Source of the DNA: Pseudomonadota bacterium
Lineage (GTDB): Bacteria; Pseudomonadota; Alphaproteobacteria; Caulobacterales; Caulobacteraceae
NCBI GenBank assembly: GCA_019348195.1
Contig: JAHWJX010000024.1
Coordinates: 1-32,103 of the forward strand
Direction of reading: 5' to 3'
DNA length: 32,103 bases
The translations under genes were made by a program, and so were the position numbers. Shown here piece by piece: positions 25,671 to 32,103 of the stretch. Under the pieces are notes generated by a model, which ran no database searches, had not been told where the DNA came from, and saw only the letters and a list, made by a program, of their open reading frames with translations. Positions within the stretch are counted from its first letter, which is position 1. Every line of letters starts with the position of its first letter.

Positions 25671-26433
25671 GGCGCACCACGTCGATCAGCGGGCCGCCCG
25701 CGCCTTCGGTCAGCCGCGCCTCGATGCCGTACGCCCGCCTCAAGACGTCCGGCGTGAGCGCCACCAAGGGCGGGTCGTCGGCCAGCACCCGCCCGTCCGC
25801 CAGCACCACCACCCGGTGTGACAGACGCAGGGCCATGCTGAGGTCGTGAAGAGTCACCACCACTCCTGCGCCGGCGTCGGCCAAACTCCGGAACAGGGCC
25901 GCCACGTCGAGTTGGTGGGCGGGGTCGAGCCCGGTGAGCGGCTCGTCGGCCAGCAACCACTCCGGGTCGCCCGCCAGCGCGCGGGCGATCAGCACCCGGG
26001 CGCGCTCCCCCCCCGAAAGCGTTGTCACGACGCGGCGGTCGAACGCCGTCACCTGCGCCGCCGCCATGGCGCGATCGACGGCGGCGTGATCCGCCGCGTC
26101 GGGTCCGAGCGCGCCCAGGAACGGCGTGCGGCCCAGCCCGACGAGTGTGCGAGCCTCTACCGACCAGGCGATCTCGGGCGTTTGCGGCAGAAAGGCGATC
26201 CGGCGAGCGCGGGCCTTGGGTCGCATGCCGGACAAGGGCGCCCCGTCCAGGGTGACCGCGCCGCCGGTAGGAGGCCGAAGCCCGGCGAGGCTTGACAGAA
26301 GCGTTGACTTACCCGCCCCGTTGGCCCCCACGATGGCCGTCACGCGGCCGGGATCGAGCGCCAGGTCGACACGGTCGACCACCGCCCGTCCGCCCAGCAC
26401 GACGGCCAGGCTCCGGCACGCCAGCCGGCTCAT
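25660..26433 (-). CDS. Cobalamin ABC transporter ATP-binding protein (BtuD-like)
   Basis: A 257-residue ABC ATPase of the iron-siderophore/haem/B12 importer class. Walker A is GANGAGKST (36-44), the Q-loop FLPQTPEIAW, the signature TLSGGERARVLIARAL (about 138-152) and Walker B EWLLADEP (158-165), followed by the D-loop LTGLDP and switch His in VTLHDLSMAL. I chose the ATG at 26433 because it overlaps the permease stop by 4 bp (ATGA) and gives the normal length, although the frame is open further upstream. It would energise corrinoid uptake with the permease and binding protein encoded just before it. Confidence 0.92.
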   Translation of the reverse strand: MSRLACRSLAVVLGGRAVVDRVDLALDPGRVTAIVGANGAGKSTLLSSLAGLRPPTGGAVTLDGAPLSGMRPKARARRIAFLPQTPEIAWSVEARTLVGLGRTPFLGALGPDAADHAAVDRAMAAAQVTAFDRRVVTTLSGGERARVLIARALAGDPEWLLADEPLTGLDPAHQLDVAALFRSLADAGAGVVVTLHDLSMALRLSHRVVVLADGRVLADDPPLVALTPDVLRRAYGIEARLTEGAGGPLIDVVRRAG

Positions 26434-27416
26434 GCGATCCTCCGGCGGAGCATGAACAGCAGCCCCAGGAAGAAGGGTCCGCCCAGCGCGGCCATGGCGA
26501 CGCCCAGCTTCACCTCGCCGGCCGCGGGGGTGAGCCGCACGAGTATGTCCGCCGCCAGCACGATAAGGGCGCCGCCCAGTGCGCTCGGCCACAGCAGCGC
26601 GCCCGGCCGTGAACCCACAAGCGGGCGCAGCAGGTGTGGCGTCACCAAGCCCACGAAGCCGATCACGCCGCTAACGGCGACGCTGGCGCCCGCCGCCAGG
26701 CCCACACCCGCGGCAAGCGTCCAGCGGGTGGCGCGCATGGACACACCTAGTGAGAGCGCGCCCGCCTCGCCCAGCGTCAGCGCGTCCAGCGCCCGGCCGG
26801 TGGTCAGCAGAAGCGCGCAACCCAAAGCAATGAAGGGGGCGGCCAGCCGGAGCTCCTCCACGCTGCGGTCGGCGAGCGAGCCCATCAGCCAGTCGACGAT
26901 CTCGTTCACCGCCCAGGGATTGGGCGCCAGGCTGAGCGCCAGCGACACGCCTGCGGAGGCGATGACGTTCAGCACCGCACCCGCAAGGATGAAGGTGACC
27001 AGGCTGGACGTGGCGCCGGCGAGAAGCAGCAAGGCGGCCACGCCCAGGGCCGCCCCGACAATGGCCGCGACGGGCAGCAGCCAGGGCGTAGCGTCGGTCA
27101 CGCCATAGTAGAGCGTCAGGACGGCTCCGAGCGCCGCCATCGCTGAAACACCCAGCACGCCGGGATCGGCCAGCGGATTGCGCGTATAGCCCTGAAGCAC
27201 CGCGCCGGAGAGCCCCAGCGCTGCGCCCACGAGCATGCCCAGCAGAGTTCGCGGCAGGCGCAGCTCGAAGACGATGGCCCAGCGGGGGTCCGCGCCCGCC
27301 GACGTCCAGGCGCTCCAAGGCACCCAAACCTTGCCCGCGACAAGGCTGAGCGCGCCTAGCAAAAACAGCCCCAGCACCAGGGCGCCGAACAGCCAGGGAC
27401 GGCCAAGCCGCTTCAT
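26430..27416 (-). CDS. Cobalamin ABC transporter permease (FecCD/BtuC family)
   Basis: A 328-residue FecCD-type permease with about ten membrane segments. Family landmarks are the LRLPRTLLGMLVGAALGLSGAVLQGYTRNPLADPGVLGVSAMAALGAV region near the N-terminus and GVIGFVGLVTPHLLRP...GALLWPSALGGALIVLAADILVR near the C-terminus; the latter contains the coupling helix that contacts the ATPase. Siderophore and haem permeases look alike, so the cobalamin assignment comes from its place in a riboswitch-led B12 operon. It overlaps the binding-protein gene and the ATPase gene by 4 bp each. Confidence 0.91.
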   Translation of the reverse strand: MKRLGRPWLFGALVLGLFLLGALSLVAGKVWVPWSAWTSAGADPRWAIVFELRLPRTLLGMLVGAALGLSGAVLQGYTRNPLADPGVLGVSAMAALGAVLTLYYGVTDATPWLLPVAAIVGAALGVAALLLLAGATSSLVTFILAGAVLNVIASAGVSLALSLAPNPWAVNEIVDWLMGSLADRSVEELRLAAPFIALGCALLLTTGRALDALTLGEAGALSLGVSMRATRWTLAAGVGLAAGASVAVSGVIGFVGLVTPHLLRPLVGSRPGALLWPSALGGALIVLAADILVRLTPAAGEVKLGVAMAALGGPFFLGLLFMLRRRIA

Positions 27417-28264
27417 CCGCGCCTCGCCACCGCGTCGCGGCGCGCCTTCGCCAAGGCAGCCGCGCTGTCGATCAGGACCGGCCCGCCGCAGAAGAGCAGG
27501 CGTTCGGGAAACACCGCGCGATGCATACGCCCGGCGATCCGCGTCAGCGCCGGATGCTCCATCACCCGCTCCGCCCAGCTCGGCGCGCCGGGATAGGCTT
27601 CGCCGGCGAGCAGCAGTTCAGGCGGGTCGGCGATGAGCCGTTCCAGCGGCACGTTCATGGAGCGTTTCAGGCCGTACCGCGCCGCAGCGTTCTCCAGCCC
27701 CGCGCGGCGCATCATCTCATCCATCAGCGTGCCCGGGGCTGACGCGAAGCCGCCCGGCATGAACACCAGGGCGTAGACGGGCCGCTGGTTCCGCGGCGGC
27801 GCGGCCCGACGCAGGGCGTCTTCGATGCGGCGCACCACCGCCTCGCCCCGCTCAGGACGCCGGACCAAGGCTGCGATGCGCCGGACTTGTTGAAGGCTCT
27901 CGTCCAGCGTGTCGGGCACGCCGAACAACTCCGTCCTTACCCCCAACCGCTTCAGGGCCTGCCGGGTGGCGAGAGAAGAATGTCGGCCGCTCAGCACCAT
28001 GTCCGGCGAGAGGGCGATGACCTCCTCGGCGGACTCGAAGGTGTACGGCAGCGTTCGGGCGACTTTGGCGATGGTCGAACCGTAGGCCTCGCGCGCGTAG
28101 TGGCTGAGCGCCGCGATCTGCCCGCGGTCGGCGACATGGACGAGGATGACGTCCAGGCACGGGTTCAGGGACACGACTCGCCGGGGCGCCGCAGGCGAGG
28201 CCGCGCCGAGCCCGATCGCGGTCAACCCGGCCGCCGCCGCCCTCCGGGTCAGCGCCAAGGTCAA
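27413..28264 (-). CDS. Cobalamin ABC transporter periplasmic binding protein (BtuF-like)
   Basis: A 283-residue substrate-binding protein of the BtuF/FepB type, with an early RRVVSLNPCLDVILVHVADRGQIAALS strand-helix unit, a long linker helix region, and a second lobe. The N-terminus (LTRRAAAAGLTAIGLGAASPAAP) looks like a signal with a twin-arginine pair and has no lipobox. Export may therefore be by Tat, and the protein would be soluble in the periplasm. The start is a TTG whose TTGA overlaps the cobO stop by 4 bp. It delivers corrinoids to the permease encoded directly downstream. Ligand identity rests on context. Confidence 0.87.
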   Translation of the reverse strand: MTLALTRRAAAAGLTAIGLGAASPAAPRRVVSLNPCLDVILVHVADRGQIAALSHYAREAYGSTIAKVARTLPYTFESAEEVIALSPDMVLSGRHSSLATRQALKRLGVRTELFGVPDTLDESLQQVRRIAALVRRPERGEAVVRRIEDALRRAAPPRNQRPVYALVFMPGGFASAPGTLMDEMMRRAGLENAAARYGLKRSMNVPLERLIADPPELLLAGEAYPGAPSWAERVMEHPALTRIAGRMHRAVFPERLLFCGGPVLIDSAAALAKARRDAVARRG

Positions 28265-28872
28265 AAATCCACGCCGCGTTGAGCCTTCACGCCCTGCTCG
28301 AACGGATGCTTCACCAGGGTCATCTCGGTGACGAGATCGGCGGCCTGCAGCAGCTCGGGCTTGGCGTTGCGCCCCGTGACGCAGACGTGCTTGCCGGCGG
28401 GCCGTGCGAGCAGGCCGTCCACCACGGCGTGGATGTCGAGGTAGTCGTAGCGCAGTGCGATGTTGAGCTCATCGAGAAGCACCAGATCCAGGGTCGGGTC
28501 GGCGATCATCTCCAGCGAGGTGCGCCAGGCCGCCTCCGCGGCAGCCACGTCGCGGGTCCGATCCTGGGTGTCCCAGGTGAAGCCCTCCCCCATGATCTCA
28601 TAGCGAACTTGGTCCGGGAACCGGTGGAAGAACTGGCGCTCGCCGGTGATCCACTTACCCTTGATGTATTGCACGATCCCGACTTTCTGCCCCCAGCCGA
28701 GCGCGCGGGCGACCATGCCGAAGCCGGCGGTGGACTTTCCCTTGCCGTCCCCGGTGTGAACCAGCAGCAGGCCCCGGACCTCCGTTTTGGTGGCCATCAA
28801 GGTGTCGCGCTCGGCCTTGAGCGCCTGCATGCGGGCCTTGTGCTCGTGCTCAGCCGCCGTTTGATCGGTCAT
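28261..28872 (-). CDS. cobO: Cob(I)yrinic acid a,c-diamide adenosyltransferase
   Basis: A 203-residue ATP:corrinoid adenosyltransferase of the CobO/CobA/BtuR type. The P-loop HTGDGKGKST (39-48) and the GMVARALGWGQKVGIVQYIKG segment after it are characteristic, as are VLLDELNIALRYDYLD and VCVTGRNAKPELLQAADLVTEM. It transfers the 5'-deoxyadenosyl group of ATP to the cobalt of incoming or partly built corrinoids. The N-terminal 30 residues are charged and helical. It overlaps the neighbouring decarboxylase and binding-protein genes by 4 bp each. Confidence 0.96.
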   Translation of the reverse strand: MTDQTAAEHEHKARMQALKAERDTLMATKTEVRGLLLVHTGDGKGKSTAGFGMVARALGWGQKVGIVQYIKGKWITGERQFFHRFPDQVRYEIMGEGFTWDTQDRTRDVAAAEAAWRTSLEMIADPTLDLVLLDELNIALRYDYLDIHAVVDGLLARPAGKHVCVTGRNAKPELLQAADLVTEMTLVKHPFEQGVKAQRGVDF

Positions 28873-29858
28873 TGGGCGCTCCTGTCCAGGGCGGCTTCCA
28901 GTCGCCGCCAGCTTCCGTCAGCCGGCAGGCCGAAGCGCAGCAGCGTCGGGTCATGGTCGAACGGACGCACCAGAACGCCTTGCTGAGCCAGCGCCCGGAA
29001 GCGTCGGGCGGCGTCGTCGCTCCGCACCAGGCGGAACAAGCCGGCCCCGCCGACGATCTCAAGTCCGGCTCGGGCGAGGAGGGCGTCGAGCCGCAACGTT
29101 GATTTGGCCAGCCGCCGACGGGTGCGCTCCGCCCAGGCGCGATCGGCGTAAGCCGCGCAGCCGATGGTGATCGCGTCGGCCCCCACCGGCCAGTCTCCCG
29201 TCCGGCGCCGCACCTCGCCGGCGACCGCGGGCTCGGCCACGACAAAGCCCAGCCTCAAGCCGGCCAAGCCGTAGAACTTACCGAACGAGCGCAGGACGAT
29301 GGTCCGGGGCCTGGCGAAAGGAGCGACGCTCAGCTCCGGCGCAGTTTCCACGAAGGACTCGTCGACGATCAGCCACCCGCGGTCCGAGGGCCGGGGGAGC
29401 GCTCCCGGGGGGGTGGAGGCCCCGTCCGGATTGTTGGGATTGACGATCACCCAAGCCTCGGCATCCGCCGTGGCGAGTTGGTCCCGATGAAGGGCGAGCA
29501 CCTCGGCTCCCGCCAGCCGCCAAGCGTCGGCGTGCCCGGCGTAGGTCGGAGACGCCACCGCCACTCGCCTCGCGCCGGTCAGCGCCGGCAGCAGCCGAAG
29601 GCCCGCCTCGGCCCCGGCCACAGCCGCCACCCGGGCCGGCTCGACTCCGAACGCCCCCGCCGCGGCCGCCTCCAGGGCTGCGGTTCCCGCAGGGTCCGGC
29701 AAGCGGGACAGCGCCGCGAACGAGGCCCGCGCCGACCGCCATCCGTGCGGATTGACGCCGGTCGACAGGTCCAGCCAGGGTGTAGGGGCCTCAGGAAAGG
29801 CGGCCTGGGCGTCGGCGAGCCGCCCACCGTGGCGTTTGAGCACGGCGGCTTCCGACAT
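28869..29858 (-). CDS. cobC: L-threonine-O-3-phosphate decarboxylase / CobC-type aminotransferase-fold enzyme
   Basis: A 329-residue fold-type I PLP enzyme with the family start LKRHGGRLADAQAAFP...WLDLSTGVNPHGW. The PLP-binding residues seen are Asn-Pro in IVNPNNPDG (about 140-146), Asp166 in IVDESFVE, and Lys194 in LRSFGKFYGLAGLRLGF. It makes (R)-1-amino-2-propanol phosphate, used by CbiB to build the arm that holds the nucleotide loop. The same gene is cobD in Salmonella naming and cobC in Pseudomonas/alphaproteobacterial naming; it is unrelated to the phosphatase CobC. It starts 3 bp after the TonB receptor stop. Confidence 0.93.
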   Translation of the reverse strand: MSEAAVLKRHGGRLADAQAAFPEAPTPWLDLSTGVNPHGWRSARASFAALSRLPDPAGTAALEAAAAGAFGVEPARVAAVAGAEAGLRLLPALTGARRVAVASPTYAGHADAWRLAGAEVLALHRDQLATADAEAWVIVNPNNPDGASTPPGALPRPSDRGWLIVDESFVETAPELSVAPFARPRTIVLRSFGKFYGLAGLRLGFVVAEPAVAGEVRRRTGDWPVGADAITIGCAAYADRAWAERTRRRLAKSTLRLDALLARAGLEIVGGAGLFRLVRSDDAARRFRALAQQGVLVRPFDHDPTLLRFGLPADGSWRRLEAALDRSAQ

Positions 29859-29861
29859 GCG

Positions 29862-31844
29862 TCAGAATCGGCCGCGGACGCCGATAAAGCCGCCCCGGCC
29901 CGGAACGCCGAAGTTCCGCGCGGTCTCATAGGTTTCGTCCGTCAGGTTTTCGATCCGGGCGTAGACCTCGGCGCGCTCTCCGATCGGATAGGCCGCGCGC
30001 ACATCGACCAGAGTGTAGCCCTTCAGCCGGATGCTGTTGGAGGCGTTGTCAAAGCTTTCCCCGGCGTGACGCACCGCCACGGTGCTCGAAGCGCCCGAGG
30101 CGAAGGTCCATGTCGCCCCGAGGTTGGCCTGGTGCTCCGGCCGACGCGGCAGGCGCCGACCTCGGTCCGAACCCGGAGAGTCGTTCTCGGCGTCCGTCCA
30201 GCTGTAGTTCGCGGACAGCCCGAGGCGTCCAAGCTCCGCCTCCCCCTGCAGCTCCACTCCCTGCGCCCGGGTTTGCGACAGATTCTGGAAAAAGCCCGAC
30301 CGTCGGCTACCCGCGTTGAAGCACAGCGGGTCCACAGCGCCGGCGGCGCAGGAGACGAAGTTGATCTGCTGCTCGGTCCGGCGAGCGAAGTAGGTCGCCG
30401 ACACCGTCACCCGCCCCTTCAGCAGCCGCTGCTCCACGCCGGCGTCGTAGCTGTCGGCCTGTTCCGGCTCCAACGCTAGATTGCCGAAGAGGCTGTAGAG
30501 CTGGAACAGCGTCGGCGCCTTGAAGCCCTGCCCAAAGCTGGCGCGCAGCACGCTCGACCCGCCGTTCAGAGACCAGGCCGCGGCGAGTTGGCCCAGCGTC
30601 GCCCCGCCGAATACCTCGTGCTCGTCCCGGCGTAGCCCTCCCGTTAGGGTCAGCCCCGGCGCGACCTCCGCCTGCAACTGGCCGTAGACGGCGTCTATGC
30701 CGACCTCAGCCGACGCTACGGGCGGATTGGGCCTGGAAGCCGTGGGAGAAGCGGTGCGGAACTCGCTGGTCTCGGCCTCAGCTCCGAATGTCGCGATCAA
30801 CTCTTGGCTGACGGCGAACACGCCCTGGTACTCCAGCCGGCGGTTCTCGCCCGTGGCGGCGAAGGTCACGGTCGTGTTCGCCTGGTCGGGATTGACGTTG
30901 TTGCGTCGGGTTGCCGTGTGACCGTAGGCCAGACGGTTGCGGAACCGGCCGTCCAGCAGATCGAGATTAAGCCCAGCGTAGCCCACGAACTCCGTGGTCC
31001 GACCGACGTCCCGCGTGTCGGCGAAGGCGAAGCGCGGCGGCGGAAAACCGTCGAACTCCAGCCGGCCTTCGGAGCGCACCGCCCGCAGGTCGAGCGAAAG
31101 AACATCCGTCAGCAAGAGGCGGGCCCGAGCGCTGACACCGGTGTTCTGGTAACCGTCGTCCTCCGTCCCGCGCACGAAGGCTGAGAACCCGCCAGTTTGG
31201 AAGCGGCCGCCGGCAAGGCGCCAGACTACCCGATCGCTCGCGCCCCCGACGCCAGCCCGAAGATAGGCCGTCTCCCGCGAACCACCTTCCACCTCCAGGG
31301 AACCCTGGAAGGGCTCGGTCGGCTCCGCCGTGACCAGGTTCACCACGCCGCCGATCGCCTGGCTCCCCCAGAGAGTCGACTGTGCACCCCTGAGCACCTC
31401 GATGCGGCTGACATCCCCTAGAAGCAGGTTGCCGAAGTTGAATCCGCCGCCGGGCGAGGACGGGTCGTTGAGCTTGACGCCGTCGATCACCACCACCGTC
31501 TGGTCGGCCTCGGCGCCGCGTATGCGCAAAGAGGTGTTGGAGCCGATCCCTCCGTTCCGGGAGAAGCTGACGCCGGGTGTCTGCACGAGCAAGTCGGCTA
31601 CGGAGACGGCTTGGCTGGCCTCGATGGCGGCTTCGTCCAGCACGGTGACCGACTGACCGACCTGGTCAGCCCGACGTGGCGACCGGTTCGCGGTCACGAC
31701 CACTTCCTCGACGGCCAGAGGCGCTTCGTGGCCGGCCACGCCGGCAGGAGGGGCGGCTTGAGACGTCGCGCTTTCCGCGGCTCGAGCCGCAGTTGCGAGG
31801 GCCAGCGCCGCCGCCGCGGTCGTCATCAACACTGCTCGTTTCAT
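29862..31844 (-). CDS. TonB-dependent outer membrane receptor (BtuB-like cobalamin receptor)
   Basis: A 660-residue receptor. A signal peptide is followed by a TonB-box-like VEEVVVTANRSPRR segment (about 48-60) and a plug domain with SVADLLVQTPGVSFSRNGG, LRIRGAEADQTVVVIDGVKLND and RIEVLRGAQSTLWGSQAIGGVVNLVT. A barrel of about 22 strands ends in IGVRGRF with a terminal Phe. The length and plug sequence resemble BtuB. Cobalamin as ligand is supported by the riboswitch just upstream and ten downstream operon genes for uptake and assembly. It is the first gene of the operon. A GAGGGTGG lies just before the ATG. Confidence 0.94.
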   Translation of the reverse strand: MKRAVLMTTAAAALALATAARAAESATSQAAPPAGVAGHEAPLAVEEVVVTANRSPRRADQVGQSVTVLDEAAIEASQAVSVADLLVQTPGVSFSRNGGIGSNTSLRIRGAEADQTVVVIDGVKLNDPSSPGGGFNFGNLLLGDVSRIEVLRGAQSTLWGSQAIGGVVNLVTAEPTEPFQGSLEVEGGSRETAYLRAGVGGASDRVVWRLAGGRFQTGGFSAFVRGTEDDGYQNTGVSARARLLLTDVLSLDLRAVRSEGRLEFDGFPPPRFAFADTRDVGRTTEFVGYAGLNLDLLDGRFRNRLAYGHTATRRNNVNPDQANTTVTFAATGENRRLEYQGVFAVSQELIATFGAEAETSEFRTASPTASRPNPPVASAEVGIDAVYGQLQAEVAPGLTLTGGLRRDEHEVFGGATLGQLAAAWSLNGGSSVLRASFGQGFKAPTLFQLYSLFGNLALEPEQADSYDAGVEQRLLKGRVTVSATYFARRTEQQINFVSCAAGAVDPLCFNAGSRRSGFFQNLSQTRAQGVELQGEAELGRLGLSANYSWTDAENDSPGSDRGRRLPRRPEHQANLGATWTFASGASSTVAVRHAGESFDNASNSIRLKGYTLVDVRAAYPIGERAEVYARIENLTDETYETARNFGVPGRGGFIGVRGRF

Positions 31845-31984
31845 TTCGGTCCACCCTCACTCGACGACGAGCCGAACGCCGCAGCGGACCGAGGGACGAA
31901 TGGCCCATCGCGGCCCGCGCCGGAGCGCAGCTCTGAACTGCCGTCATTCGGGTGACCCCGTTTCGCTCGGCGCACCCCGGCCGG

Positions 31985-32103
31985 GTGAAAGACGACCACG
32001 ACGGGCAGGTCTCCTGGCTCGCGGGTCAAGGCCCTTTGCACGCCGCCTTCCCAGGCGAGCGGCTTTCGCCGACCGACCCAGTGGCCTATGACGCGCGGGC
32101 TCG
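31985..32103 (-). promoter_or_regulatory. Cobalamin riboswitch (5' part cut by the window edge)
   Basis: Read on the minus strand, GCCACTG (32085-32079) is followed by GGGAAGGCGG (32052-32043) and then the B12 box AGCCAGGAGACCTGCC (32019-32004). This is the conserved core order of the AdoCbl riboswitch. The first paired region (GGTG/ATTCC part) would lie beyond 32103. It ends about 140 nt before the TonB receptor ATG. Between them is a GC-rich stem (CACCC...GGGTG, near 31987-31975) without a U-run, so translational control or Rho-linked control is more likely than intrinsic termination. High adenosylcobalamin should shut down the operon from 31844 to 20988. Confidence 0.93.

Overview
The window is GC-rich, gene-dense DNA from an alphaproteobacterium, most likely a member of the Caulobacterales (Brevundimonas/Phenylobacterium/Caulobacter-like). 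This rests on the rRNA leader sequence at the left edge, a GTTC-N7-GTTC SOS box, a NodT-type RND efflux operon, a TonB-dependent cobalamin receptor and the protein content. The genus is an inference.

Left edge (1-740): no protein gene is seen. On the minus strand this stretch reads as the promoter/leader region of an rRNA operon whose 16S gene would lie beyond position 1: three TTGACA -35 elements, each 17 bp from a -10-like hexamer, then a boxA-like leader. Next, on the minus strand (741-6549), come a CBS-domain protein, a rhomboid protease, a radical SAM DNA modification/repair protein with an SOS box in front and a beta-clamp-binding-like C-terminus, a small acidic protein, an AI-2E family membrane protein and an S9 peptidase. 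A plus-strand trio follows (6682-9155): an SDR oxidoreductase, a DUF2243 membrane protein with an extra C-terminal domain, and a DUF1206 membrane protein. Then comes a complete RND tripartite efflux operon (outer-membrane factor, adaptor, pump; minus, 9219-15252). Beside its promoter lie an inverted-repeat operator candidate and the wreck of a sensor/response-regulator gene.

Centre (15828-19400): a retropepsin-like protease, a TauE/SafE permease, a beta-barrel-like outer membrane protein and dusA. Directly against the 5' end of dusA, in divergent orientation, is a frameshifted remnant of a phage-type integrase. This is the arrangement expected of a decayed dusA-targeted genomic island.

Right part (19405-32103): a vitamin B12 region. 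A histidine phosphatase (alpha-ribazole phosphatase candidate) and bluB (dimethylbenzimidazole synthase) diverge from a shared intergenic region. From the right edge, a cobalamin riboswitch leads into an 11-gene minus-strand operon: TonB receptor, cobC (decarboxylase), cobO, btuF-, btuC- and btuD-like genes, cbiB/cobD, cobQ, cobT, cobS and a tyrosine-phosphatase-fold gene. Nearly all junctions overlap or abut. Together these genes import corrinoids, adenosylate them, make the aminopropanol arm, amidate the ring, activate DMB and join the nucleotide loop. Neither the corrin-ring genes nor cobP/cobU are in the window. The tyrosine-phosphatase-like gene locked to cobS is the most interesting unexplained component of the pathway.
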